Notes: generated by a model from the sequence alone, not told the origin. DNA of 64,000 nucleotides from a methanogenic archaeon mixed culture ISO4-G1 (GCA_001563305.1 CP013703.1:744001-808000), one strand, 5' to 3'; positions 26,700 through 35,539 are shown, counted from the stretch's first letter. Program-made: numbers and translations.

Positions 26700-27521
26700 T
26701 CAGGCCGGAATCTCAAGATTCTTCTCGATATCGGCACGCATATTGCCGAAGATCTCCTTGGAAACGGGGTTCCAATTGCTGTAGATGGCCTCTTTCCTGT
26801 TCCCGTTCTCCATCATCCTCGTAAGTGTCAAATGGCCCAAAGACCAGACGATGGATTCGGTGTTCGGTTTCTCCACGACCGTTCTCTTCCTCCCCCGCCT
26901 GTTCTCCGTCTTCTCTTTGCCTTTCATCTCGTATCTCGCCATGGCAATCGCGGTCTCGGAAAGAAGAGCCAGTATCATAGATCCGCGGATGGACGGTTCG
27001 CTCCAGACCCGCAGCGGTTTGAGTCCGGTGACCCTCTTCAGGGAGTGGATGAGGTGCTCGACGGTGGCCCTTGCACGGTACTTTTCAAGAGCTTCCAATG
27101 GTGTCAATTGCTCCGAGGATTCCAGTTTGAAAATCCCTGCACGGGTGCCCATGATCTCCCGGATTATGCCATCCCTCTCACTCTCGTCGAATGCGAATTT
27201 CGTCTGAAGGCTCACCTTCACCTCCACATCCGCGAGAACGTTCCTCTTCACCGTAACGAAGTCGGATTTCCTGAAATGCCCGTCCTCGTAGGTCCTCACC
27301 GCCTCCACCATACGGTCGAAGCTTTTCGATGCGGAATGATACGAACGGTATCAGTTATCGAGGGAGAAGAACAGATACGTCGTCCTCCCGGAAGAGTCGA
27401 AGGTGTGTTTCTTACAACACACCCCTTCCTCCACATACTCCCATTCGCAGTCCGGATCGGTTATCCTTTTGTCATCGGATACGTTCATCTTCACCCTCGT
27501 GAGATATTTATCCTGATTCCG
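26700..27521 (-). pseudogene. IS1634/IS4-type transposase remnant
   Basis: The last 203 codons (start at 27311) resemble the C-terminal half of an IS1634-family transposase: KYRARATVEHLIHSLKRVTG with the catalytic-region Glu, then LKPLRVWSEPSIRGSMI. Upstream the same frame continues as KKHTFDSSGRTTYLFFSLDN before a TGA at 27351-27353, and then runs open to a second TGA at 27522. Family members are about 500-570 aa, so the N-terminal half with the first catalytic Asp residues is absent and an internal stop is present. No terminal inverted repeats or target duplication were found by eye. This is a decayed insertion. Confidence 0.8.
27503..27510 (+). promoter_or_regulatory. TATA box of the 27537 gene
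   Basis: GATATTTATCC lies with its centre about 30 bp before the ATG at 27537, the spacing expected for a leaderless archaeal transcript. It overlaps the 5' end of the transposase relic. Confidence 0.45.
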
Positions 27522-27536
27522 TCACCAACATCAGTG

Positions 27537-27842
27537 ATGCAACGACCACCCACCTCTCGTACTCGATGTCCCCCCTTGGTGGAGATCTCCATCGGCAAAG
27601 GGCTGAAGACGGTCGGAGCACACCCGTTCATCGACCATGATTTCTTCGACAAGGACGGAAAGGGTCTGCAGCAGACGGTCAAGAACCTCAAGGGCCATAC
27701 CTTCGTCGGCGTGAATGCCCACCATATGATCATGGATGACAGCGCACCTGAGCAGGAATACGATCTCTGGACGTTCGCCGGTATCCTGATCATCGTACTG
27801 ATCGCCATCACGGCCCTCATGCTGTGCAAGAGGTCACGCTGA
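27537..27842 (+). CDS. Small C-terminally anchored membrane protein, function unknown
   Basis: I do not recognise this 101-aa protein. The first 65 residues are soluble (GKGLKTVGAHPFIDHDFF, then LKGHTFVGVNAHHMIMDD). A single membrane helix at about 76-96 (LWTFAGILIIVLIAITALML) precedes a basic tail. The frame is open much further upstream, but that part runs over the transposase relic. The ATG at 27537 is chosen because a TATA box lies about 30 bp before it. A hairpin terminator follows at 27863. It could also be the surviving C-terminus of a gene cut by the insertion. Confidence 0.5.
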   Translation: MQRPPTSRTRCPPLVEISIGKGLKTVGAHPFIDHDFFDKDGKGLQQTVKNLKGHTFVGVNAHHMIMDDSAPEQEYDLWTFAGILIIVLIAITALMLCKRSR

Positions 27843-27862
27843 TAAACCATTAAACAAACCTG

Positions 27863-27898
27863 AACCCCGGGTTTTTCCGGGGTTCTATTCCCTTTTGT
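27863..27898 (+). terminator. Hairpin terminator
   Basis: AACCCCGG-GTTTTT-CCGGGGTT (27863-27884) is a perfect 8-bp stem followed by a T-rich run (CTATTCCCTTTTGTG), 20 bp after the stop at 27842. Confidence 0.75.
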
Positions 27899-27986
27899 GA
27901 TTGATATCGACGGACATTCGTTGATGCAGAGGGTTCGTCATTGAAAGTAGCGTTAAGGATAAAAAGCCGCAAGTTTTCTTCGTCGC

Positions 27987-29150
27987 ATGTACTCCAACCC
28001 CTACGGCGAACTCAGGCTTTCCGCTCTCGGTTTCGGCGCGATGCGCCTTCCGGTCATCAACGGCAATGATTCGGACATCAACGAGGAAGAGGTCCAGAGG
28101 CTCATCGATGCTGCCTACAAGGCCGGTATCAACTATTTCGATACTGCATGGGGATATCACGGCGGGAATTCGGAGACCGTTCTGGGGAAGGTCTTGGAGA
28201 GGTATCCGAGGGGGTCGTTCTACCTTTCAACCAAGTTCCCTGGGTACGATGTGAGCAACTTCGGAAAGGAGGAGGAGATCTTCGAGCAGCAGCTCAGGAA
28301 ATGCCGTACGGATTATTTCGACTTCTATTTCATGCACAACGTCACGGAGCTGAACATAGAGCAGTATCTGGACGATGACAGGTACCATACGTTCAGCTAT
28401 CTCCTCGAGCAGAGGAGGAACGGGCGCATCAAGCATCTGGGATTCTCATGCCACGGCAACCTGGATACTATGAGGAGGTTCCTAGACAGGTACGGGGAGT
28501 ACATGGAGTTCGGCATGATCCAGCTGAACTTCCTCGACTACGAGTTCCAGAATGCCAAGGAGAAGGTGGACATGCTCAACGACCGCGGGATCCCCATCTG
28601 GGTGATGGAGCCCCTCCGCGGAGGCCTTCTCACCAAACTGCCCGAGGAAGGGATGAAGGAGCTGGAGACGCTCCGTCCCGGAGTCAAACCGGTGGAGTGG
28701 GCCTTCAGATTCCTGCAGTCAATCCCCGGCGTGACCATGGTCCTGTCCGGGATGAACCAAATGTGCCAGCTCGAGGAGAATCTGAGGATCTTCGAGGAGA
28801 GGAAACCCCTGGATGGGGATGAGATGGCGACTCTCACCAGGATCGCCAACGGCATGGTGAGCGGCAAGATCGTTCCCTGCACCTCGTGCAAGTACTGCAT
28901 ATCCCACTGTCCCAAGGGCCTCGACATACCCGCATTCATGTCGCATTACAACGAGACCAATTTCACCGGCGGGGGCTTCATCTCGGCCATGTTTATAATG
29001 TCCCTGCCCAAGGACAAGAGGCCGGCCGCATGCATAGGATGCAGGAAATGCGAGAAGGTCTGCCCCCAGAACATCAGGATCTCAGAGGCCATCAAGGAAC
29101 TCGATACGATGACCTCGGGTGTCAGGAAGGCCATGTTCAAAGAGGAATGA
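27987..29150 (+). CDS. Aldo/keto reductase with C-terminal 2[4Fe-4S] ferredoxin domain
   Basis: The 387-aa protein combines a TIM-barrel aldo/keto reductase with a ferredoxin tail. The catalytic tetrad is readable as Asp52 and Tyr57 (FDTAWGYHGG), Lys83 (STKFPG) and His117 (FMHNV). Two cysteine clusters follow: CTSCKYCISHCPKG (about 297-308) and CIGCRKCEKVCPQN (about 348-359), each suited to one [4Fe-4S] cluster. Such proteins are common in anaerobes and probably couple ferredoxin to carbonyl reduction; the substrate is not known. It has its own promoter region and stands alone. Confidence 0.92.
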   Translation: MYSNPYGELRLSALGFGAMRLPVINGNDSDINEEEVQRLIDAAYKAGINYFDTAWGYHGGNSETVLGKVLERYPRGSFYLSTKFPGYDVSNFGKEEEIFEQQLRKCRTDYFDFYFMHNVTELNIEQYLDDDRYHTFSYLLEQRRNGRIKHLGFSCHGNLDTMRRFLDRYGEYMEFGMIQLNFLDYEFQNAKEKVDMLNDRGIPIWVMEPLRGGLLTKLPEEGMKELETLRPGVKPVEWAFRFLQSIPGVTMVLSGMNQMCQLEENLRIFEERKPLDGDEMATLTRIANGMVSGKIVPCTSCKYCISHCPKGLDIPAFMSHYNETNFTGGGFISAMFIMSLPKDKRPAACIGCRKCEKVCPQNIRISEAIKELDTMTSGVRKAMFKEE

Positions 29151-29294
29151 TTGCTTCAGACCTTTCCGACCTGATAAGTTATGATGCATGTGCGGCATTC
29201 TTTCAGTTATTCGGCGTTAGGATGCTCTACATTTCATAAACAATGGATATATATCTCATCCAACTTTTATATCAGAAGGATTTAACCCAGGCTT

Positions 29295-30110
29295 ATGCGC
29301 GGATTTGATCTGAAGAGGATAACAACCATTGTTGCGTGGTTGATCATCATTTTCGTCCTCTATTCCGTGATCAATATGCGTTACGGGATCATCAAGACGA
29401 CGTACTATTACTTCGCCAGCGACACATTCCTGTATCACACCGTCTGGTCCAACCTTCTTGCACTCATCTGCGCTATTCTCACGCTGTACTATCTTCGCAA
29501 CGGCAAGAGGCTCCCCAGGTTCCTGGCGATAATGAAGCTCGCATCCGTCGCGATGCTCACGATGTCATTCCTTGTGATCGCGCTGTATCTGGCCCCGACG
29601 AAGGGGTGGGTCCTGATGTTCGATTTCGGAGGGTTGATATTCTTTCATCTGTTCGTTCCCCTACTGGCAGTTATTGATTTCCTGTTCCTGGCCCAGATGG
29701 ATGCCTTGGAGTTCAGGGATATGATTCCGACCGTGATCCCCGTGGCGATATACTTGACGGTAGTGTTATTGGTGCTGATAATCTTAGGCAACGACACCAT
29801 ATCCCCGTACGACTTCCTCCACATACACGAGCAGCCGATCCTGGATACGGTGCTTTGGGTCTCGGGATTCCTGGTTTCCCAGTTGATAGCAGCAATAGTA
29901 CTCTGGAAGATCTCCGGATGGACAAATCACAATCTGTGCTCCGAACACGGCCAGCGGAGTCATCGATCAGTTGATCTGTCCCCTTCAGGGACCAAGACAT
30001 GCAAGTGGAACGACCCACACGCCGTCCGCTCTCTGGTAGGCCACATTCGTTCCAGTGAGCACCATCAGGAAGCTGGGTTTCTTAGATTTAGGGTCCAGCG
30101 TATCAACTAG
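29295..30110 (+). CDS. Multi-pass membrane protein (Pr6Pr-like), C-terminus overlapping a convergent gene
   Basis: The first about 215 residues contain six to seven membrane helices. They include TFLYHTVWSNLLALICAIL and FFHLFVPLLAVIDFLFL, which resemble the uncharacterised Pr6Pr membrane family. After KISGWTNHNLCS, near 29940, the sequence loses membrane or protein character, and its last 126 bp overlap the convergent ATPase gene. The natural C-terminus has probably been lost or frameshifted. The nominal stop is TAG, the only one in this window at the end of a possible gene; I do not read it as a real terminator. Confidence 0.6.
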   Translation: MRGFDLKRITTIVAWLIIIFVLYSVINMRYGIIKTTYYYFASDTFLYHTVWSNLLALICAILTLYYLRNGKRLPRFLAIMKLASVAMLTMSFLVIALYLAPTKGWVLMFDFGGLIFFHLFVPLLAVIDFLFLAQMDALEFRDMIPTVIPVAIYLTVVLLVLIILGNDTISPYDFLHIHEQPILDTVLWVSGFLVSQLIAAIVLWKISGWTNHNLCSEHGQRSHRSVDLSPSGTKTCKWNDPHAVRSLVGHIRSSEHHQEAGFLRFRVQRIN

Positions 30111-31247
30111 TTTTTTCAGATTGGCCGCGCCTTCTTCGATGAGTTCGCTGGATCCGAGCTTGATCTCTATCGCGGCCCAGTCGCCGTTCTTCAGCGTTAT
30201 CACAGAATCAACTTCCAAATCGGTGGAATCCCTGTAATGTTTGACCTTTCCTCCCAGCAGATCTGCATAGATCCTCAGGTCCCGGATACAGAGGTTCTCG
30301 AACAGCAGTCCGAATAGTTTTAGATTGGAAATCAAACCGTCTGGACCGATATCCAAGGCCGCACATGCTATGGACGGATCCACGAAATAACGTGTATTGG
30401 AGGTCCTTATCGCGGCCTTAGATCTGAGATTTGGATTCCAGGCTTCTGATTCCTCGACGACATACAACCTTTTCAGGGCTTTGACATACGATGCGATGGT
30501 GTCCTGGTCCAGCGATTCACTGTCATTGGCAATCATGTCCTCGCGTATGGTTGAATTCTTAGCCTGCGTGGAGCAGTTCCTGGCATACGAACGGAGCAAC
30601 AGTCTCACCCGATCCGGGTCACGCTTCACATCATCAGATAGATCCGAATTCACTAAGCCGTCCACATAGTCTGAAGCCTGTTCCAAGGCGACATCGCTCT
30701 CCTGATCTATTGATTTCGGCCAGCCGCCCCTTGCGGTATAGAACGCATAATCCCTCAGTTCGGCATTGCAGCGTCCGGCGGAACCGATGCCTTCGAACAT
30801 CTTCTTCAGGGACACTATCCCGTTACTCTCTCCCGATTCGAAAAGGGACATTGGTCTCATGGTAACAGAAACGATGCGCCCCGTCCCGCTGTGTAGTTCC
30901 ACGTCCTCCACATCACCAGGCTGTTTCGAGCCTGTAAGGATGAACTGTCCGAACTCATCACGTCTGTCTACTTCCGTCCTTATCTGATTCCATATGAAAG
31001 GGATAACCTGCCATTCGTCGATCAATACTGGTACATCGCCCTTCAAGAATTCGCCGGGACTCATTCTGGCCAAAGCCATGTTCTGTTCTCTCATGTCCTC
31101 ATCCTGCATGCGTATGACTGTCTTGGCGAATTGCTCCGAAGTAGTAGATTTGCCGCACCATTTCGGCCCTCTTACCCAAATCGCACCTTTGCTCCGCAGT
31201 TTGAATCTCAGAACGTCATCCAGTAGTCTGGGGATATATTTCTTCAT
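29985..31247 (-). CDS. AAA family ATPase with C-terminal DUF4143
   Basis: The 420-aa protein has a Walker A at WVRGPKWCGKSTTSEQFAK (residues 25-43), Walker B at DVPVLIDEWQVIPF, and the arginine-rich sensor area ILTGSKQPGDVEDVELHSGT. The C-terminal DUF4143 includes NTRYFVDPSIACAALDIG and LEVDSVITLKNGDWAAIEIK, an endonuclease-like fold. These archaeal and bacterial ATPases are widespread, often mobile and of unknown role. Its promoter region carries four 23-bp direct repeats (31275-31366). The end overlaps the membrane protein on the other strand. Confidence 0.9.
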   Translation of the reverse strand: MKKYIPRLLDDVLRFKLRSKGAIWVRGPKWCGKSTTSEQFAKTVIRMQDEDMREQNMALARMSPGEFLKGDVPVLIDEWQVIPFIWNQIRTEVDRRDEFGQFILTGSKQPGDVEDVELHSGTGRIVSVTMRPMSLFESGESNGIVSLKKMFEGIGSAGRCNAELRDYAFYTARGGWPKSIDQESDVALEQASDYVDGLVNSDLSDDVKRDPDRVRLLLRSYARNCSTQAKNSTIREDMIANDSESLDQDTIASYVKALKRLYVVEESEAWNPNLRSKAAIRTSNTRYFVDPSIACAALDIGPDGLISNLKLFGLLFENLCIRDLRIYADLLGGKVKHYRDSTDLEVDSVITLKNGDWAAIEIKLGSSELIEEGAANLKKLVDTLDPKSKKPSFLMVLTGTNVAYQRADGVWVVPLACLGP

Positions 31248-31274
31248 AGCCAGATGCCCTATTGATGATATCAG

Positions 31275-31366
31275 TTCGGTAATATATTATGATTTTGTTC
31301 GGTAAAATATGATGTTATAATTCGGTAAAATATTACAATTTCTTTCGGCAATTTATTACCGAGATT
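31275..31366. repeat. Four iterons of exactly 23-bp period upstream of the DUF4143 ATPase
   Basis: TTCGGTAATATATTA begins at 31275, TTCGGTAAAATATGA at 31298, TTCGGTAAAATATTA at 31321 and TTCGGCAATTTATTA at 31344. All steps are 23 bp. The last unit continues into CCGA and so forms an imperfect dyad with its own TCGG. The array starts 28 bp upstream of the ATG at 31247, so it spans the promoter. Confidence 0.8.
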
Positions 31367-31513
31367 ATCAAAGCTGATCTGTGGAAACTCACTATATGAA
31401 AAAGTATATTATGATGCTTTGGCAAATTCCCTATCCAGGAATCTTTCCGATGACTGAAACCATCTGCCATTCGGGTATGTTTTTATCGGTCATTCAGCAT
31501 ACTTCATCGAACG

Positions 31514-32452
31514 ATGTCCGCTAGGGAACTCCGGCGAACGATCGATTCAGGATTTCTCATGGCTGACGAAGAGAGAAGAGGCTTTGTATTCCATACATCG
31601 AACGGTGAGCAGGAGCTTTCCATCGAGGAAGTCAGGGCTCTGGCCGATCAAGGGGACCCTGACGGGCTGTACGCTTTGGGGATGGCCTATCTGTTCGGTT
31701 GGGACATCGAGGCCGATGAGAAGATTGGTTACGAGTACCTTGAGCAGGCATCCGGCAAGGGACAGACTGAGGCCATGGCGCTGCTGGTCCGCATGTTCAT
31801 GCAGGGCGAATACGACGGCATGGATCAGGATACCGCAGCGGAGATGGCGATCGAGGCCGCCAAGGACGGGATTCCCGATGCGCAGATGTATGCCGGATTG
31901 GCCTACATGGACGGGGTCTCCGTGGAGCAGGATTACGCCGAGGCGGCCAGGTATTTCCGTCTTGCCGCGAACCAGGGCAACGATGAGGCGCGTACCGATC
32001 TGGCATTCCTTTTCCAGGAAGGCCTTGGAGTCGAAAAGGACGAGACCAAGGCATTCAAGATGTACCGCACCGCGGCAAAGAACGGCAATCTCAACGCGAT
32101 GTTCCATCTCGCCATCTGTTACGAGTTCGAGACTGGTACGGAATCCGATATCGCCAAGGCCGCAGAGTGGTACACCAAGGGTTCCGATTCAGGCGATCCC
32201 TTCGCATCTGAAAGGCTCGCCTACATCACGGCAGAAGGATACGGAGACAATGTGCCAGATGCCGAAAAGGCGTTCGAATTGTTCCTCAAGGCGGCCAATG
32301 CGGGGATTCCCGGGGCCATGTTCATGGTAGGGTACTGCTACGTGGGCGGGAGCGGTGTGAAAGCGGATATCGATGAGGCCAAGAAGTGGCTCAAGATGGC
32401 CGCCGACAGCGGGATCCAGGATGCCCAGGAGCTCCTGGCCCAGATTCAATAA
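31514..32452 (+). CDS. Sel1-repeat protein, 312 aa
   Basis: The protein consists of about seven Sel1-like repeats of 36 residues with the usual A-x-x-x-Y/L-G-x-x-Y-x-x-G pattern, for example DGLYALGMAYLFGWDIEADE, DAQMYAGLAYMDGVSVEQDY and GAMFMVGYCYVGGSGVKADI. Sel1 solenoids bind partner proteins or peptides. There is no signal peptide or membrane helix. An alternative start is the Met at residue 16 (MADEERRG). The gene leads a cluster of three, with a second Sel1 protein 30 bp downstream and a coiled-coil protein after that. Confidence 0.85.
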   Translation: MSARELRRTIDSGFLMADEERRGFVFHTSNGEQELSIEEVRALADQGDPDGLYALGMAYLFGWDIEADEKIGYEYLEQASGKGQTEAMALLVRMFMQGEYDGMDQDTAAEMAIEAAKDGIPDAQMYAGLAYMDGVSVEQDYAEAARYFRLAANQGNDEARTDLAFLFQEGLGVEKDETKAFKMYRTAAKNGNLNAMFHLAICYEFETGTESDIAKAAEWYTKGSDSGDPFASERLAYITAEGYGDNVPDAEKAFELFLKAANAGIPGAMFMVGYCYVGGSGVKADIDEAKKWLKMAADSGIQDAQELLAQIQ

Positions 32453-32482
32453 ATATACACCAACGGATTACCACGTGATACG

Positions 32483-33139
32483 ATGGATTCCGACAACCTC
32501 ATAGACAAGGCGACCGCAGGGGACGCAGAGTCCCAGTACAAACTGGGTTTGAACTACATCTACGGGACTGATGTTCCCAAGGATCCCGCTACCGCGGCGT
32601 CTTGGTTCAGGAAATCTGCGGACCAGGGATATCTCCCCGCGCGCAGGGAGCTCGGAATCCTGCTGGCTTCCGGAGAGGCAGGCGAGGTCGACATGGACAA
32701 GGCCATCGAGTACCTTTCCGAGGCCGCAGACCAGCTGGACCCCAGCGCACTTTACCACTTAGGACTGATGTACGAGGTCGGAATCGGTGTCCCCAAGGAC
32801 CTCCAGAAGGCCGTACGCTGTTTGGCTTACGCCGCAGAGATGGGATTCCCCGGGGCGGATACCGATGCCGAGAGGGTGGATAAGATCCTCTATGAGGAGA
32901 GGAAGAAGAAGCTCCGTGCAAGGCCACTTCTGAACCTGCAGATCTCAGACGTGGATGTCGAGGCTGCCTGCTGCAAGGCCATGCTGGACAAGCTTCTTGA
33001 CGAGGAGATCGTCTTCATCGACTCATACAAGGGCCCCGCCCTCCTCGGAGAGGACAAGGACGGGATGGACACCGTTCTCGAATGCTGTCCGTTCTGCGGT
33101 GCGAAGATCCAGCTGATCCCCCACGATACCAAGTTCTGA
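32483..33139 (+). CDS. Sel1-repeat protein with C-terminal zinc-ribbon-like motif, 218 aa
   Basis: The N-terminal half has three Sel1 repeats (DAESQYKLGLNYIYGTDVPK, GYLPARRELGILLASGEAGE, SALYHLGLMYEVGIGVPKDL). The C-terminal part ends in ECCPFCGAKIQLIP, half of a zinc ribbon, paired perhaps with the earlier AACCKAM. A combined adaptor and metal-binding role is possible; nothing more specific can be said. It probably arose by duplication of the neighbouring Sel1 gene, with which it shares an operon. Confidence 0.8.
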   Translation: MDSDNLIDKATAGDAESQYKLGLNYIYGTDVPKDPATAASWFRKSADQGYLPARRELGILLASGEAGEVDMDKAIEYLSEAADQLDPSALYHLGLMYEVGIGVPKDLQKAVRCLAYAAEMGFPGADTDAERVDKILYEERKKKLRARPLLNLQISDVDVEAACCKAMLDKLLDEEIVFIDSYKGPALLGEDKDGMDTVLECCPFCGAKIQLIPHDTKF

Positions 33140-33143
33140 TACC

Positions 33144-33614
33144 ATGGACGACATCGATTCCCAGATCGAGATGCTCCTGGCCAAACTGGAGTTTTTACGC
33201 GAGCAGATGCCCGAGACACCCCTTGATGCAGAGCGCAAGGCCATGGAGATAGGTCTCCTGGAAGAGGAGCTGGCAGAGCTCTATCAGCAGAAGGGATCCG
33301 CACCCAAGAACCGGACCTCCGATGTCGAACTCGATGACCTTACCAAGCAGATCAGCGACATCACCGATGAGTTGATGCAGCTGGAGATCCTCATGCTGAA
33401 GGCCGAGATGTCAGGCAATGACAGCGAGAAGACCAAGTTGCAGCTCTCCGCCAACGCTCTCAAGTCCCGCAGGCAGACTCTCATAGATCAGGTCCGCGAG
33501 ATGAACGAGGCCCCTCAGGAAGATGAGAAGGATGATCTCGAAGCGAGGGTGGAAGCCCTCGAGAAAGAGGTCGCCGACCTCAAGGCGCTGGTGTACAGGC
33601 TCCTCACGAGATGA
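33144..33614 (+). CDS. Coiled-coil protein, 156 aa
   Basis: The whole protein is rich in Glu, Leu, Lys and Gln with heptad-like spacing (EMLLAKLEFLREQMPE, LEEELAELYQQKGS, LEARVEALEKEVADLKAL), indicating two long coiled coils. It has no membrane segment or catalytic motif. It starts five bases after the Sel1 gene, so co-expression is likely and it could be a structural partner. Function unknown. Confidence 0.7.
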   Translation: MDDIDSQIEMLLAKLEFLREQMPETPLDAERKAMEIGLLEEELAELYQQKGSAPKNRTSDVELDDLTKQISDITDELMQLEILMLKAEMSGNDSEKTKLQLSANALKSRRQTLIDQVREMNEAPQEDEKDDLEARVEALEKEVADLKALVYRLLTR

Positions 33615-33616
33615 GC

Positions 33617-34261
33617 TCACTGGAACATTCTCAGAAGATCCGAGATCTTGTTTACGTAGCGTGAGTCGTTCTTCTCGCAGTATTCCCTGTCCACCTGATA
33701 GCCGTATGTGGCACCGATGAACGGGATCCCAAGTTCCTTCGCGGCAAGATGGTCGTCGATGCCATCCCCTACGAGAACGCATTCCTCCGGTCCCACACCC
33801 AGATCCTCCAGGCACATCTCCAGAAGGTCCTTCTTAGTCAGGGGGACCTCCAGGCTTGCGCCGTGAACGGTATCGAACAGCGATAGCATGCCATAGTTCT
33901 TCAGGGTGCCCTTGGCGTACAGATCGGCCATGAGCGTGGCGATGCCCAGCTTGTAACCCCTGTTCTTGAGTTCCTTTATCGTCTCGGCCGCACCGTCGAA
34001 GAGTCTGGCCATGCTCTGCCCTTCCTTCACATAGAACTCCGTGTACCTGTGGATGGCATCCGGGACCTTTTCCGCGGGCAGTCCGAGGATCTTCATTATG
34101 TTGTCGAAGAAGGGGCCGCAGAGGCCTGCCCTGATGGCATCCTCGGAGACGTCCGCCACACCGTAGCTCTCGGCCGTCCTGCGGTAGCAGTGCATGATAC
34201 CGGGGGACGAATCGTTGACCGTTCCGTCCAGGTCGAAAATAATGAGCTTAGTTCCGGGCAT
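33617..34261 (-). CDS. HAD superfamily phosphatase, phosphoglycolate phosphatase-like
   Basis: The 214-aa protein shows the HAD motifs in order. Motif I is IIFDLDGTVNDSS (residues 7-19, nucleophile Asp), motif II lies in GIATLMADLYAK, the conserved Lys is in VPLTKKDLLEM, and motif III/IV is CVLVGDGIDDHLAAKELG. The helical cap between about 20 and 85 is of the PGP/beta-phosphoglucomutase type. It hydrolyses a small phosphate ester; the substrate is not determined. It converges on the coiled-coil gene with only a 2-bp gap. Confidence 0.88.
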   Translation of the reverse strand: MPGTKLIIFDLDGTVNDSSPGIMHCYRRTAESYGVADVSEDAIRAGLCGPFFDNIMKILGLPAEKVPDAIHRYTEFYVKEGQSMARLFDGAAETIKELKNRGYKLGIATLMADLYAKGTLKNYGMLSLFDTVHGASLEVPLTKKDLLEMCLEDLGVGPEECVLVGDGIDDHLAAKELGIPFIGATYGYQVDREYCEKNDSRYVNKISDLLRMFQ

Positions 34262-34388
34262 TGTACCATCATAGCGCCACCAATAATAAATGCGGATGCC
34301 TAACAGGATTCAAGACAAAGTGTCAGGTAATGATTTAATTGAGAAAAATAAATCTGATTAAGCTATTAACTAAAATAAATACGATACA

Positions 34389-34781
34389 ATGAAGCAGAAG
34401 CCGATACCAAGGGAAGAACTGTCCGAGATGTTCCGGTTAGGTGCCATCCGCAAGATGGAGGAGCATGAGATTTTCGCCATCCGTCAGGCGGAACAGCCCG
34501 AACGCTCCGCCCTTTTCGCCGAGCTTCTGACGTATACCGACATAGAATGGCGTTACTACGATCTCGCGCTGCATTACTATGCCGATGACATGGAGTATTT
34601 CGAGAACGGCCTTAATGAGGATCTCCTTCTTCTGACTAAGACCAGCGAACTCCCTCCCAAACTCTATGCGGAATATCTGAGGGAGATCAGCCCTTCGGCC
34701 CGTGCTTCCGAGAAGATAACCCATTCGCATCTCGTCGCTCTGAAGAAGAGCATCACAAAGGTCAGGGATGAGCTCAGATGA
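34389..34781 (+). CDS. Hypothetical protein, 130 aa, first gene of the amber-codon unit
   Basis: I do not recognise this helical soluble protein. It is rich in aromatic and acidic residues (DIEWRYYDLALHYYADDMEY, then KLYAEYLREISPSARASEK). It has no membrane helix or catalytic motif. Its TGA overlaps the ATG of the next ORF (ATGA at 34778-34781), so the two are translationally coupled and their products probably act together. An AT-rich promoter (AAAATAAATAC near 34371) precedes it. Confidence 0.65.
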   Translation: MKQKPIPREELSEMFRLGAIRKMEEHEIFAIRQAEQPERSALFAELLTYTDIEWRYYDLALHYYADDMEYFENGLNEDLLLLTKTSELPPKLYAEYLREISPSARASEKITHSHLVALKKSITKVRDELR

Positions 34782-35539
34782 TCTATTCCAATCCCGAATG
34801 TAATCAGATCAAGCGTGTCATACGCCGCAAGGAGATGGAGAAGGTCGTATACTCATCGATGGAGCAGCTCCCTATCGCGGTGAGGACATCCATGGAAGCG
34901 CAGCTGGACCTCGATATCAGGAGATGCCATGCCATGTAGAGACTCTCCCAGAATGATTTCTCATTCATCTTGGACGATGCGGAAATGCTCTCCCCTCAGG
35001 CGTCCATAGTTCCGATGGATCTCTACGAGCACTACCTGTCTAGTCTCGAGGAGGCCGAGATGAAGGATGAGAGCGCCTACATCTTCTTCATCAGCGCCGG
35101 CATAAGGTTCTACATTCACATGACCAATGCGAAGGTCATCTTCAAGGAGATGTCCGAAGGGGACAATCCAGTGTCCTATTCGGATTTCATACAGTTGCAG
35201 ACGCTGAGGGAAACATTCGAAGAGTGCAAGCAGAGATGCGAAATGATGAGGGACGAGACGGACCTTCCTTACAGGTCCGCGGAGAAGTACATCGATCTTG
35301 CTTTGGAGACTATCAGCGTCATGACGAGGGTACATCTCAGGAAACAGATCATCAGCGAGGAATTGGCGTATCTCATCGACAGGATCGAATCCACATCATG
35401 TGATGATTTCAACAAACTGTTCCTCCCGGATTTCGATCCTCATCACCGTGAGCGCATCGTCCTGTTCGAGAACAGTTTCAAGACACGTATAGACATCTTT
35501 TTGGCAATGCTCTTGGTCTATGTTGACATGGGTCTCTGA
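34778..35539 (+). CDS. Hypothetical protein with in-frame amber codon (candidate pyrrolysine)
   Basis: From the ATG at 34778 the frame runs 253 codons to the TGA at 35539, interrupted only by a TAG at 34937-34939 (codon 54). Before it the protein reads MIYSNPECNQIKRVIRRKEM; after it, RLSQNDFSFILDDAEMLSP continues in frame for 200 codons. No other gene in the window is confidently ended by TAG, so read-through as pyrrolysine is credible. The alternatives are a nonsense mutation or restart at Met 34970. The product is helical (ISAGIRFYIHMTNAKVIF, VHLRKQIISEELAYLIDR) and of unknown function, coupled to the preceding 130-aa gene. Confidence 0.6.

Noticed and set aside
26832-27536. Plus-strand N-terminal extension of the 101-aa membrane protein
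   Set aside because: It is antisense to the transposase relic; a TATA box supports starting at 27537.
30108-30110. TAG ending the membrane protein ORF, considered as a second pyrrolysine codon
   Set aside because: The sequence before it is already antisense to the ATPase gene and the continuation has no protein character.
31275-31366. 23-bp repeats considered as a short CRISPR array or replication iterons
   Set aside because: There are no spacers because units abut, and no replication initiator gene is nearby; a promoter operator fits better.
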